Positions 26,250-34,814 of a DNA stretch of 64,000 bases are shown here, one piece after another. The notes below the pieces were generated by a model, which had not been told where the DNA came from, did no database searches, and saw only the letters and a list, made by a program, of their open reading frames with translations. Numbering within the stretch: the stretch's first letter is position 1; every line of letters starts with the position of its first letter. Origin of the DNA: Alphaproteobacteria bacterium (GTDB lineage Bacteria > Pseudomonadota > Alphaproteobacteria > Micropepsales > Micropepsaceae); contig JAFBAL010000041.1 of the NCBI GenBank assembly GCA_019247845.1, forward strand, positions 53,942 to 117,941, read 5' to 3'. A program made the translations under genes and the position numbers.

Positions 26250-27593
26250 TCATTGATTGTGCCGCGCCAGCACTTCCTGCGCCGCGCGGACGCCCGATCG
26301 CATCGCGCCTTCGATATAGCCCGCCCATTGCGTCTCGGTCTCGGTGCCCGCCCAATGCACGCGGCCGCAGGGCTCGCGCAACGCGTGACCGAAGCGCGTC
26401 ATCGTGCCGGGCCCCATGCTGCCGACATAGCCGTGGCTATAGGGCTCGAGCAGCCAGTCGTTGTCCTCATAGCCGATGCAGTCCGCCGCTTCGGCCCCGA
26501 AGAAGCGCACCAGCGAGGCCAGCACCTTCTCCTTGCGCGCCTGCTTGCCCACAGGGCTCATCTCGAGCGCATGGCGGCCTTCGATGAAGCACAGCAGCAT
26601 TGGCGTCGTGCCCTCCTGCCAGTCCTCCATCACCAGGCCCACCACGTCGTCGTCGGTCGCGACCTGGCCCGAGAAGCCTTTCGTCCGCCAGAACGGCTCC
26701 TTATAGGCGGCGACGGCCTTGATGATCGCGCCCATCGGCATCCTCTGATGCAGCCCGTCGCGCGACGCCGGCAGATGCGGCTCGAAATCGATGCGCGCGA
26801 TCGGGCCCGGCGGCGCCGCCACGACGGCGAAGCGGGCGCGATAGTCCTGCCCGCCCGCGCTGACGCGCACGCCGTCGGCATCCTGCGCGATCTTCGTCAC
26901 CGGTGCGTTCAGCCGCACGCGATCGCCCAGCTCCTCGGCCAGCCGCCGCGCGATCTGGTGCATGCCGCCCTTGAACTTCGCTTCCAGCCCGCCGCCTTCG
27001 ATGTTCATCAGGTAGTCGAGCCCGGTGCCGCTGCGCACCGCGTCGAGGAACCACAGATACGACACCTGCCGCGCCTCGGCCGCCCAGGCGCCGCGCGGCA
27101 CCAGGCGCGCGAACTCCCGCGCCGCCGCGGTGCGCAGGTTCCTGACGATCCAGCTTTCCAGGGTCTGGCCGTCCCATTCGCGCGCCTTGGGCGCGCTCCA
27201 CGGTGCATCGGGCGGCAGCGTCTTCATGTCCCGCTGCCACTTGCGCTGCAGCAGCGCCAGTTCGAGCAGCGCCAGGACCGGCATCTTCGGCACCGTTCCG
27301 GTGAACTGGACGAGCTTGCCCAGCATCTGCATCACCGTGCGGCCGGTCTCGTATTGCGCATAGGTCTCGATGCCCAGCCGCGCGGCTTCCGCGCGCAGCA
27401 CCTCGTGCCCCGCGCCCACCCATTGCCCGCCGATATCGACGGCGCGCCCGGCGAGCTCGGCATGCTTCACGCGCCCGCCGACGCGGTCCTTGCCCTCGAG
27501 CACGACGACCGAGCGGCCCGCCGCGACCAGCGTCCGCGCCGCCTTGAGCCCCGCAAAGCCGGCGCCGACGACGATGACGTCGCTCTCGGTCAC
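26250..27593 (-). CDS. Flavin-containing amine oxidase
   Basis: 447 aa from GTG 27593, overlapping the stop of the upstream RidA-family gene. An N-terminal FAD-binding motif VIVVGAGFAGLKAARTL and the monoamine-oxidase pattern VLEGKDRVGGRVKHAELAG; a C-terminal FAD segment RVHWAGTETETQWAGYIEGA. It oxidises a primary or secondary amine with O2. Pairing with a RidA protein makes sense because amine oxidation yields reactive imines or enamines. The reading frame stays open for a further 480 bases upstream, but that part is antisense to or inside the RidA gene. Confidence 0.88.
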   Translation of the reverse strand: MTESDVIVVGAGFAGLKAARTLVAAGRSVVVLEGKDRVGGRVKHAELAGRAVDIGGQWVGAGHEVLRAEAARLGIETYAQYETGRTVMQMLGKLVQFTGTVPKMPVLALLELALLQRKWQRDMKTLPPDAPWSAPKAREWDGQTLESWIVRNLRTAAAREFARLVPRGAWAAEARQVSYLWFLDAVRSGTGLDYLMNIEGGGLEAKFKGGMHQIARRLAEELGDRVRLNAPVTKIAQDADGVRVSAGGQDYRARFAVVAAPPGPIARIDFEPHLPASRDGLHQRMPMGAIIKAVAAYKEPFWRTKGFSGQVATDDDVVGLVMEDWQEGTTPMLLCFIEGRHALEMSPVGKQARKEKVLASLVRFFGAEAADCIGYEDNDWLLEPYSHGYVGSMGPGTMTRFGHALREPCGRVHWAGTETETQWAGYIEGAMRSGVRAAQEVLARHNQ

Positions 27594-27982
27594 AGCGCGC
27601 ACACCGCCTGGATCTCGACGAGGATCTCCGGCGTCAGCAGCGACGCCACGCGCACCGCGGTCGATCCCGTGAGGATATAGGGAAAGACCTCGTCGCGCGC
27701 CGCGGTGACGTCGAGCGCGTCCTCGAGGAACGGGCGCGGATTGTCGGCAAGGTACCAGGTGAGGCTGACGATCTCGCGGCCGCCCGCCAGCGCCATGATC
27801 TCCTTGATGTTGGCGAAGGCCTGGCGCGCCTGGGCTTTGAGGCCGCCTTCGACGATGCGGTGCTGGCGGTCCATGCCGGTCTGGCCGGCGACGAACAGCG
27901 TGCCGCCGTGGCTGACCGCCTCGCACAGCCCGAACGGCCCGATCAGGTCGGCCATATGCGGCCGCGTAAAACGCTCCACCAT
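27590..27982 (-). CDS. RidA-family (YjgF) protein
   Basis: 130 aa from ATG 27982. YjgF/RidA pattern: GGTLFVAGQTGMD, QARQAFANIKEIMALAGG, VSLTWYLADN, and a C-terminal PEILVEIQAVCAL. The canonical Arg that binds the carboxylate of imine intermediates is usually in a segment like RxxV near here; the STAVRVASLL segment offers an Arg. It probably hydrolyses imines or enamines in the cytoplasm. Coupled to the amine oxidase and divergent from a TetR gene. Confidence 0.85.
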   Translation of the reverse strand: MVERFTRPHMADLIGPFGLCEAVSHGGTLFVAGQTGMDRQHRIVEGGLKAQARQAFANIKEIMALAGGREIVSLTWYLADNPRPFLEDALDVTAARDEVFPYILTGSTAVRVASLLTPEILVEIQAVCAL

Positions 27983-28014
27983 TGCGATCCCCTGCCTCGC
28001 CGGACTCTTTACTA

Positions 28015-28026
28015 GACTGAACAGTC
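28015..28026. promoter_or_regulatory. Palindrome GACTGAACAGTC, likely TetR operator
   Basis: A perfect 12-bp palindrome in the 60-base gap between the divergent RidA/amine-oxidase genes and a TetR gene. Palindromes of the ACTGAACAGT type are frequent TetR-family operators. It is 17 bases before the tetR start and 33 before the ridA-like start, so binding could repress both directions. Confidence 0.6.
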
Positions 28027-28042
28027 GGTTTAGACAAGGTCG

Positions 28043-28693
28043 ATGGTTGCGATTCGAAAGAAGCCGGCATCGAGGAATTCTTCGGTGCGAAAATCTTCGG
28101 CGCGGAAGCCTGCCGCGCGTCCGGCCGCCCCGCGCCGCGGCGAGCGCCTCGGCCATATCCTGGGCGAGAGCCTGGCCTGCTTCGCCGAGCACGGCTTCGA
28201 GCGCGTCACCTATGACGACCTCATCGCGCGTTCGAAGGTGAGCCGCGGCAGCTTCTATTGGTACTTCCCCTCGAAGGAGGCGCTGTACGACGCGGTGCTC
28301 GATTATTGTGTCGACGGCTACGTGGCGCGGCTGGAGGCGGCCTTCGCCGGGACCGAGCCGAAGGACAACGTCGTCAAGCGGCTGCTCGACGCCAGCCTCG
28401 CCGATTTCAACGCCAACCGCACGCAGTACCGCGTGCTGCTGCGCCCGCCGCCGTCGCGCGGCGCCGTCGCCAAGCTCGCGCGCTGGAACGAGGAGACGAT
28501 GTCCTTCATGCGCGCCAAGCTCGCGCCCGCGGTCGCGAGCGGCAAGCTCGACCGCGAGGCGGCCGAGGTCCTGCCCGACGTGCTAGGCGCCTTCATCGAC
28601 GGGGTGTGCGTGCGGCTGGTGCTCGACGACGAGGGTTCGGTCGCCAAGCTGTCGAAGAACATCGAGCGGTTCCTGAGCAGGATCGTGGGCTAG
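28043..28693 (+). CDS. TetR-family transcriptional regulator
   Basis: 216 aa. A long basic N-terminal tail (many Lys, Arg, Ser and Ala in residues 1-33) precedes the helix-turn-helix region, ILGESLACFAEHGFERVTYD and LIARSKVSRGSFYWYFPSKE. The C-terminal ligand domain is unassigned. The palindrome at 28015-28026 in its own promoter region, shared with the divergent amine oxidase/RidA operon, makes that operon the most likely target besides itself. Confidence 0.88.
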   Translation: MVAIRKKPASRNSSVRKSSARKPAARPAAPRRGERLGHILGESLACFAEHGFERVTYDDLIARSKVSRGSFYWYFPSKEALYDAVLDYCVDGYVARLEAAFAGTEPKDNVVKRLLDASLADFNANRTQYRVLLRPPPSRGAVAKLARWNEETMSFMRAKLAPAVASGKLDREAAEVLPDVLGAFIDGVCVRLVLDDEGSVAKLSKNIERFLSRIVG

Positions 28694-28739
28694 CCGCAGC
28701 TCCCTGGCTCGCGCAACCATCGGCCTTTCCCGGCGTTGA

Positions 28740-30152
28740 ATGATCGCTGATGAATTGATCGTTTTCGCGGGGACGATGCCTGCAAGGAAGAGAACGCGGC
28801 AGCGGGCCGCCATAGGCGTGGTCCGAAAGGCGCTCGACCGCGTCCAGGCCGCCCTCGATCGCTATCACTGGTGGGAATTCCAGTTCCTCGCGATCGGCTT
28901 CGTCAGCACGATCGCCATCGTCGTCGTCCTGCTCCTGCCCCTGGGCAACGGACCGCTCGAGATACGCGCCTCCGACGCGGTGCCTCCCGCCGGCTCGCCC
29001 GCCTTCATGAGCCAGTTGGCGAACACTCTGAGCCTGCCGGTCGAGCAGGCGCCGCCCATCGACACCTTCAACAACGGCGACGCTTTCCTGAAGGCGTTGC
29101 TGGCCGACATCGACGGCGCCAGGCTTTCGATCGATTTCATGGTCTATATCTGGAAGGACGGCACGTTCAGCGATCAGGTCCTGGCGCATCTGGAGCAGAA
29201 GCAGCGCGCCGGCGTGCAGGTGCGGATCGTGCTCGATGCCTATGGCGGGCTCACCGCACCGAGCGAAAAGCTTTCGCGGCTCGAAGCGCTCGGCGGCAAG
29301 GTCGCCGTGTTCCATTCCCTGATGCCGCTGCCGTGGACGATGGCGCGGGACCACAAGCGCAACCACCGGCGCTCGATCGTGATCGACGGCGCCATCGGCT
29401 ATACGGGCGGCATTGCCGTCGACGACGTATGGCTGGGCGACGCACGCAATCCGTCGCAATGGCGCGACATGATGTTTCGCGTACGGGGCAGCATGGCGTC
29501 CCATCTCCAGGGCGCGTTTTCCGAGCTTTGGGTGAACACGACCGGCGAGCTTCTCGTGGGCCCAAAGTTCTATCCGGATACGGCGACGCCGGCAGAGACC
29601 GGCATGCGCTATGTGCCGCTCGCGAGCGCACCCTCGCCGGACCGCTTCGAGATGGAGAACTTCCTGCTGCTGTCGCTGCTCGGCGCCCGGCAGCGGATCG
29701 TCATGGTCACGCCGTACTTCCTCCCGGACGACACGATGGAGCAGGCCTTGATCGGCAAGGCCAAGGCCGGCGTGGCGGTGACGATCCTGGTTCCGAACGA
29801 TTTGAACGACAGCCACAGCGTTCGCGCCGCGAGCCAGTATCTCTATGACGACCTGCTGAAGGCGGGCGTGAAGATCTACGAGTTCCAGCCGACCTTCATC
29901 CATACCAAGCTGCTGGTCGTCGACGGCACGTGGTCCGTCATCGGCTCCGCCAACATGGACAACCGCAGCCGCAAGCTGAACGACGAGGTCGTGTTCGGGA
30001 TTTCCGGCCAGGCGTTCGCCGCGGGTCTGGAACGCACCATCGCGACGGACCTGAAGCGGTCCAAGCGGATCGACAAGAGCGAATGGGAGCGGCGCGGATG
30101 GTGGCAGCGCGCCGGCGAGATCCTCGCCCGCCTCCTCGTTCAGCAGTATTGA
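28740..30152 (+). CDS. cls: Cardiolipin synthase / phospholipase D family
   Basis: 470 aa; ATG 28776 (MPARKRT) is an equally good start. One strong transmembrane helix near residues 50-68 (FVSTIAIVVVLLLPLG), then two PLD domains. The second HKD motif is canonical (HTKLLVVDGTWSVIGSAN). The first reads NHRRSIVIDGAIGYTGG, with Arg in place of the catalytic-motif Lys. Family members join two phosphatidylglycerols, or PG and PE, into cardiolipin at the inner membrane. The Lys-to-Arg change is noted as odd; both His residues are kept. Confidence 0.85.
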   Translation: MIADELIVFAGTMPARKRTRQRAAIGVVRKALDRVQAALDRYHWWEFQFLAIGFVSTIAIVVVLLLPLGNGPLEIRASDAVPPAGSPAFMSQLANTLSLPVEQAPPIDTFNNGDAFLKALLADIDGARLSIDFMVYIWKDGTFSDQVLAHLEQKQRAGVQVRIVLDAYGGLTAPSEKLSRLEALGGKVAVFHSLMPLPWTMARDHKRNHRRSIVIDGAIGYTGGIAVDDVWLGDARNPSQWRDMMFRVRGSMASHLQGAFSELWVNTTGELLVGPKFYPDTATPAETGMRYVPLASAPSPDRFEMENFLLLSLLGARQRIVMVTPYFLPDDTMEQALIGKAKAGVAVTILVPNDLNDSHSVRAASQYLYDDLLKAGVKIYEFQPTFIHTKLLVVDGTWSVIGSANMDNRSRKLNDEVVFGISGQAFAAGLERTIATDLKRSKRIDKSEWERRGWWQRAGEILARLLVQQY

Positions 30153-30320
30153 AAGCGGCCGGCTTCCTGCGCGCCGGGCCCGCCCCCGCGGCGCCGTGCG
30201 GCCGGCGCGTGCCCCGGGACGGGCGATCCAACGCCGCGAGATACGTGATAGGCTGCAGGCGGCTCTGGACTTGGGGACTGCGATGGAAATCGCGCGGCAC
30301 GACTGTGGAACGGCGCGATC
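30153..30320. other. Gene-free stretch before the broken gene
   Basis: Very GC-rich, with no convincing coding sequence, promoter or terminator. It may contain the eroded 5' end of the pseudogene that follows. Confidence 0.4.
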
Positions 30321-30811
30321 ATGGGCGCATATGGCCAGCACGACGCCTACCACGGATTTGTGCAGGGGCTCGACGGAGGCGTCGCGTTGTTCGACGTGCC
30401 CGGCGCCGCCAGCACCCTTCGCTTGGCGATGAACGGCAAGGGATGGATCACGGGCGTCTATGGCGTGGAGGTGGACCAGAAGGTCTTCATCCGCGCGCCG
30501 GACAGCACGTTTCATCTCACGGACTTTCAGGACGCGCCATCACCAATGCGCAGGTCATTTCGGGAAAGATGAAGCTGCCGGGATGTGGATCGAAATACGG
30601 CTTCGTGCTCTCGCCCAACGGTCATCTCACACGGATAGTGCCGCCCATCAAGCAAGCGTCCATCGCCACGGCCCATGTCTATTCAGCGGGGATCGTCGCG
30701 GGCACGTTCACGGTCGGATCGGGTGCCGCGCGCGGTTGCTGTCACCCCTGGGAGAATCACGGCTACATCGCCTATCCCAATGCACCCGCCCGGAGCGCTG
30801 CGAAGCACTGA
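30321..30811 (+). pseudogene. Frameshifted remnant of an HAF-type extracellular repeat protein
   Basis: In one frame (30321 to about 30535) the translation reads YHGFVQGLDGGVALFDVPGA, then STLRLAMNGKGWITGVYG, the pattern of extracellular HAF-repeat proteins (GF...G...FDVPGA...N..G.I.G.Y). Around 30525-30540 protein-like sequence moves to another frame (ITNAQVISGKMKLP, then KYGFVLSPNGHLTRI) and ends at 30811. No signal peptide or proper start is visible. The frameshift plus the missing N-terminus make this a pseudogene remnant. Confidence 0.55.
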
Positions 30812-30827
30812 CGCCGCGGATAGGCCC

Positions 30828-30902
30828 TGGCTGGGGCGGAAGGATTCGAACCTTCGTATGCCGGAATCAAAATCCGGTGCCTTACCACTTGGCGACGCCC
30901 CA
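30828..30902 (-). tRNA. tRNA-Gln (anticodon UUG)
   Basis: 75 nt including an encoded CCA. On the minus strand, acceptor arms TGGGGCG and CGCCCCA pair fully, the discriminator is G and CCA follows. The anticodon stem CCGGA/TCCGG encloses the loop TTTTGAT, giving anticodon TTG. The T arm has the GGTTCGAATCC core. Confidence 0.95.
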
Positions 30903-30950
30903 ACGGGGCCGGGACCATACTGGCAGCGCCGGCCTGTTTCCAGCCCGCTC

Positions 30951-31910
30951 TCAGCGCGCCGGCAGCGCCTCCGGGGCGAGCGGCGCTTCGACCGGCAAGG
31001 CCGCGTTCCGGGCGGCGCGATTTGCCGCGGTCCGGACGATCCAGGCGGCCAGCGCGACGGCGGCCGCGGTCACCGCGGCGCCGCCGAACATGTCGACCAG
31101 ATGATGTCCGCCCTGGATCGGGATGGACGCCAGCACCACGGCGTTCAGCGCGAAAGCCGGCCAGCGCAGCCAGGGGATGCTGCGCGCATACCACGCCAGC
31201 ACCAGCGCCTGCAGCGTATGATAGGAGGGGAACCCGACGATGCCGCGCAGCTCCGTGGGCGAGATGAACCCCGGTCCGTCCTTCAGCATCGCGACCAGCG
31301 AACGGCCATAGTCGAAGCCGAGCACGAGCCCGAGCTTGCGCGACACGGCGTCGGGCAGCGTGACGACCGAGAAGGCGCCGAAGGACGGCGCGATGGTCCA
31401 AAGGCACAAGGTCAGAAGCGCGCCGATGGCGAGCGCAAGGCTCAAGCGATAGAGCTCGGGGCCGCGCCTCGTCAGACCCAGCACCATCATCAGCACGAAG
31501 GTCTGCGGCATCACCGAGGTATAGGCCAGCGCCAGCACCGCATTGGCGGACGGATGGTTGGAAGCGACGGTCATCACTTCGACCCAGTCGAATCCGATGG
31601 CGCGGTCGATGGCGGCGAGCTGGGCGTCCATGCGCGTGCCCGCCACCGTGACGAGCAGATAGGACAGCAGGGCGCAGGCCGCGGGAATCACGATCATGAA
31701 CACGCCGCAGGCGAGCAGCGCGTTCAATCCGTCGTCGCGGCGCACCTTGCCGTAGTAGGCGGCAGCGCCCATCAGCGGCACGACCAGCACCGCCAACAGC
31801 GCATAGTTGCCGGCGTCGATCGCGAAATGGCCGGCCAGGATCCACGCCGCGTCGAGCGTCACCACGGCTGCCGCCATGACGAAAAGGATGCGGTTCAGGA
31901 TCGCCTGCAT
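30951..31910 (-). CDS. PAP2-superfamily membrane phosphatase/transferase
   Basis: 319 aa from ATG 31910 (MQAILNR); an upstream open frame has no protein character. About six or seven hydrophobic helices. The acid-phosphatase motifs sit in the C-terminal half: GFPSYHTLQALVLAWYAR (catalytic His) and QGGHHLVDMFGGA (His and Asp). This form resembles the PAP2_3/inositol-phosphorylceramide-synthase-like subgroup, which handles phospholipid or polyprenyl phosphates at the periplasmic side of the membrane. The exact substrate is unknown. Confidence 0.82.
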   Translation of the reverse strand: MQAILNRILFVMAAAVVTLDAAWILAGHFAIDAGNYALLAVLVVPLMGAAAYYGKVRRDDGLNALLACGVFMIVIPAACALLSYLLVTVAGTRMDAQLAAIDRAIGFDWVEVMTVASNHPSANAVLALAYTSVMPQTFVLMMVLGLTRRGPELYRLSLALAIGALLTLCLWTIAPSFGAFSVVTLPDAVSRKLGLVLGFDYGRSLVAMLKDGPGFISPTELRGIVGFPSYHTLQALVLAWYARSIPWLRWPAFALNAVVLASIPIQGGHHLVDMFGGAAVTAAAVALAAWIVRTAANRAARNAALPVEAPLAPEALPAR

Positions 31911-32026
31911 GATGCTCTTCGGTACGCCCGGCGCCCGTTCTACCGAAGCGGCGTTAACGGGCCGGAAACGCGAAAAGGCAAAATCGCAGCGGCGCTGATG
32001 GACCGCCGTGCGCACGGGCGGCGGGG

Positions 32027-32650
32027 TCATTCCCCGCGCGGAACGGCGTAGTCGCTGAAGCCGGTCGCCTGGAACTCGGGCCGTGCCGTGAGCCTTTGCC
32101 ACAGCGCGTCAAGGACGGGATAGCGCCCGTCCGGCATCAACTCCGGCGCGGTGACGCGGATATAGTCGAGCGCGCAGCCGGCGGTGATCCCAGCCTCGTC
32201 GAGCGGTCCTTCCGGCCAGTCGAGCGCGTTCATCGCCTGCACCGCGCCCAGGCCCTGCGTCGTGGTGCGCGCGATCCATTCCGGCCAGCGATAGCGCGCG
32301 GGGCGGATCAAGCTTTCGTAGTTGCGCCCGCCGCCGATCTTGTCGACCGCGCCGCAAGCGAGCGCGATGCGCTGCAACGCCTCGCGGCGCGCAAGTCCCG
32401 ATCGCGGCAGCAGCGCGCGCTCGGGCCCCACGCTCTCGTCGATCCAGTCCAGGATCGCGGCGGAATCGATCAGCACCGTGCCGTCGTCCAGCACCAGCGA
32501 AGGAATGCGCCCGAGCGGGTTGGTCTTGCGCATGGAATCGAAGTCGCCGAACACCGAACGGGTGTCGTGCTCGTAAGGGATGCCCAGCACCATCAGCGAG
32601 ACGGCGACGCGGCGCGCATAGGGGGAATCGTACTGGCCGACGAGGATCAT
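32027..32650 (-). CDS. Glutathione S-transferase family protein
   Basis: 207 aa from ATG 32650. An N-terminal thioredoxin-fold GSH site (GQYDSPYARRVAVSLMVLGI), then NPLGRIPSLVLDDGTVLIDS with the cis-Pro and Asp-Ser GSH contacts. The C-terminal domain is all-helical. Probable cytosolic GST; substrate unknown. It ends a leftward run after the beta-lactamase-fold gene, ten bases away. Confidence 0.85.
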   Translation of the reverse strand: MILVGQYDSPYARRVAVSLMVLGIPYEHDTRSVFGDFDSMRKTNPLGRIPSLVLDDGTVLIDSAAILDWIDESVGPERALLPRSGLARREALQRIALACGAVDKIGGGRNYESLIRPARYRWPEWIARTTTQGLGAVQAMNALDWPEGPLDEAGITAGCALDYIRVTAPELMPDGRYPVLDALWQRLTARPEFQATGFSDYAVPRGE

Positions 32651-32660
32651 GCCCCCATCA

Positions 32661-34526
32661 TCACATCGCCCAGACGCGCGCGCCAACCCATCCGATGGGG
32701 AGCGCATATGCGCTGAACGCAAGCATTCCGGCACAGGTGATCGCGGCATAGAGGCGCACGATCGCCGGCGCCTTGCGCGTCAGCGCGAGCCACAGGCCCA
32801 AGGCCGCGAGCAGCGGATAGAGGAGGGTCAGCACGAAGATCGTGACGGAGTATGGCCCGACCTCGGCCAGCAGCCGGAGCGCCGAGGTGCCCGAGCCCAG
32901 CACGACATACATCGTCATGCCGAGCGCCGCCACGAGGCAGAGGATCGACAGCAGCGGCGCGAAGCGCACCATCCAGCCGCCGCGCTCGGTCAGCCGTCCG
33001 CGGAACCCGCCGACGAGCCAGGGGATCGTCATGACCGCGCCGAACACCGCGCCGAGCGCGATCGCACCCAGCACCGCGAAGACGACGACGACGCGCCACA
33101 GCGGCTCCTTCACCGAGGCATTGAAGGCGGTGAGCTTGTAGACTTCTCCGTCCTCCTGCGCGAAAGCGATGCTGGCCCGGTCGCGGTCGGTGCGGCGGAA
33201 GATGTGGCGCGCGGTGGGCACGAAATCGTTGCCGCTCACGACGAGCTTGCCGGGCCCGGCCGCGATCTGCTGGAACCCCGCGACGTCGATCAAGGGCTTC
33301 AGCAGGTTGCCGGGCGGGGTGACGACGCGATAGATGCCGGCATAGTTCTGAAGCTCGGCATCGGGCACCGCGACCGCGGGCGGCGGCGTCATCGTCATGC
33401 CGCGGGTGAGATAGTGCTCGATCTCCAGCGCGGCCGGCGCGCCGAAGTTCACGCCCTCGCCGCCATTGGCCATCAACACATAGCCGCAGCCGCAATCGGC
33501 GCGATAGCCGAAGACCGCGGTGAAGGAATCGATCTCGCCGTTATGGCCGCGGAAGCCGATGCCGGCTTCCGGAAACGGCGCATTGCCGAGCGCATAGCCT
33601 TGGGTGAAGCCGTCCTTGGAAGCGAGATTGGACTCGCTGCGCTCCAGCCGGTCGACCGAGGCGGGCGAGAGGATCTGCTTTCCGTCGATCGTGCCGCGGC
33701 CCAGATAGAAGCGAACCAGCTGCACCAGCTCGCGCGCATTGACGTTCAGCGAGCCCGCCGGGGGCAGCACGATGTCCTGGAACGGCGTCTCGCTGCCGTC
33801 GGGGGCATAGCTCTTGGCGATGCGCTTCGCCAGGTCCGCCGTCAGGTCGAAATCGGCGGTCGGCATGCCCATCGGGCGCAGCACATGCGCGTTCACATAG
33901 TCGCCGAAGGCCTGTCCCGACGCCTGCTCCAGGATCACGCCCGCGACCGCCGGCCCCGCATTGTTGTAGACGGCGAAACGGCCGGGCGCCCAGCGGCTGG
34001 TGAATTCGTCCATCGTGAACTGCACGCCCTTCAGCGTGCTCCAGCCCTTGCCTTCCTGCGCCAGCACGCGGGTCGAGACGTCGGGCCAGCCGGTGGTGTG
34101 CTCAAGCAGGTGGACGAGCCGGACCGGGTCGGTCTTCTCCCATGGATTGACGAAATGGACCTCGGGCGCCAGCTCGGCCAGGCGGCCGTTCAGGTCGAGC
34201 TTCTTCTGCTCAACGAGCGTCATGACCGCGATGGAGGTGACGGTCTTGGAGATCGAGCCGGCGCGGAAGACCGTGTCGTCGGTGACGGGCGTCTTCCTGG
34301 CCGTGTCGGCCACGCCATAGGACTTGAGCAGGACGACCTTGCCGTGCTCGACCACGGCGAGCTGGGCGCCGGGGACCTTGCCCGCCTCGAAGATCTTGAC
34401 CAGGCGGCCGGTCAGCTCCTCCAGCGACGCGGCCGGTTTGGCGGCGGCGTCCGCCGCCTGCGCCGCGCTTATGCCTGCCGCGGCCGCCGACAGCCCGGCA
34501 GCAACTATCTTGGCCAGAATCCGCAT
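32661..34526 (-). CDS. Beta-lactamase-fold serine hydrolase with C-terminal membrane helices
   Basis: 621 aa. A signal peptide (to about AAQA, residue 24), then a class C/AmpH-like domain: nucleophile motif SISK in FRAGSISKTVTS, YNN in FAVYNNAGPAVAG, and HNG in FRGHNGEIDS as the third element. A linker near residue 400 and five or so hydrophobic C-terminal segments follow. Such proteins are periplasmic serine hydrolases or penicillin-binding-protein-like esterases anchored in the membrane; actual beta-lactam hydrolysis should not be assumed. Confidence 0.85.
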   Translation of the reverse strand: MRILAKIVAAGLSAAAAGISAAQAADAAAKPAASLEELTGRLVKIFEAGKVPGAQLAVVEHGKVVLLKSYGVADTARKTPVTDDTVFRAGSISKTVTSIAVMTLVEQKKLDLNGRLAELAPEVHFVNPWEKTDPVRLVHLLEHTTGWPDVSTRVLAQEGKGWSTLKGVQFTMDEFTSRWAPGRFAVYNNAGPAVAGVILEQASGQAFGDYVNAHVLRPMGMPTADFDLTADLAKRIAKSYAPDGSETPFQDIVLPPAGSLNVNARELVQLVRFYLGRGTIDGKQILSPASVDRLERSESNLASKDGFTQGYALGNAPFPEAGIGFRGHNGEIDSFTAVFGYRADCGCGYVLMANGGEGVNFGAPAALEIEHYLTRGMTMTPPPAVAVPDAELQNYAGIYRVVTPPGNLLKPLIDVAGFQQIAAGPGKLVVSGNDFVPTARHIFRRTDRDRASIAFAQEDGEVYKLTAFNASVKEPLWRVVVVFAVLGAIALGAVFGAVMTIPWLVGGFRGRLTERGGWMVRFAPLLSILCLVAALGMTMYVVLGSGTSALRLLAEVGPYSVTIFVLTLLYPLLAALGLWLALTRKAPAIVRLYAAITCAGMLAFSAYALPIGWVGARVWAM

Positions 34527-34545
34527 GGCCGCCCCCCATTCAGTG

Positions 34546-34575
34546 CCCCGGGGGCAGGATAGCAGACCCCCGGGG
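34546..34575. other. GC hairpin upstream of the beta-lactamase-fold gene
   Basis: CCCCGGGGG (34546-34554) pairs with CCCCCGGGG (34567-34575) around a 12-base loop. It is 20 bases upstream of the hydrolase start, within its probable leader. On the plus strand five As follow (34583-34587) rather than Ts, so it is not a standard terminator. Confidence 0.4.
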
Positions 34576-34648
34576 TGCGGCCAAAAATCCAGTCAACGCG
34601 CGGGTTGCGGCCCGGTAAGGCCATCGCTATAAGGGCGCCCCTCAAGGT

Positions 34649-34725
34649 CGGAGAGTAGCTCAGCCTGGTAGAGCACTAGCTTCGGGAGCTAGGGGCCGGA
34701 GGTTCGAATCCTCTCTCTCCGACCA
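34649..34725 (+). tRNA. tRNA-Pro (anticodon CGG)
   Basis: 77 nt with encoded CCA. Acceptor arms CGGAGAG and CTCTCCG pair fully, discriminator A. The D arm is GCTC/GAGC, the anticodon stem CTAGC/GCTAG holds the loop TTCGGGA (anticodon CGG), and the T loop is TTCGAAT. Its 3' end marks the left border of a lower-GC gene cluster; tRNA 3' ends are common insertion sites. Confidence 0.95.
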
Positions 34726-34814
34726 GCCTTCTTCGCGTGTGAGCCGGTTGGCCACGCGTAAAGCTGATACCATAGGCACGTTGCGAATCGGGCTGGTCCA
34801 GAGGGTGGTCGAGC

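Noticed and set aside
28593..30515. 640-codon minus-strand open frame opposite cls
   Set aside because: Composition-driven shadow without motifs; cls has two PLD motifs on the other strand.
34546..34575. GC hairpin as a terminator before tRNA-Pro
   Set aside because: Followed on the plus strand by As instead of Ts, and no plus-strand gene ends there.
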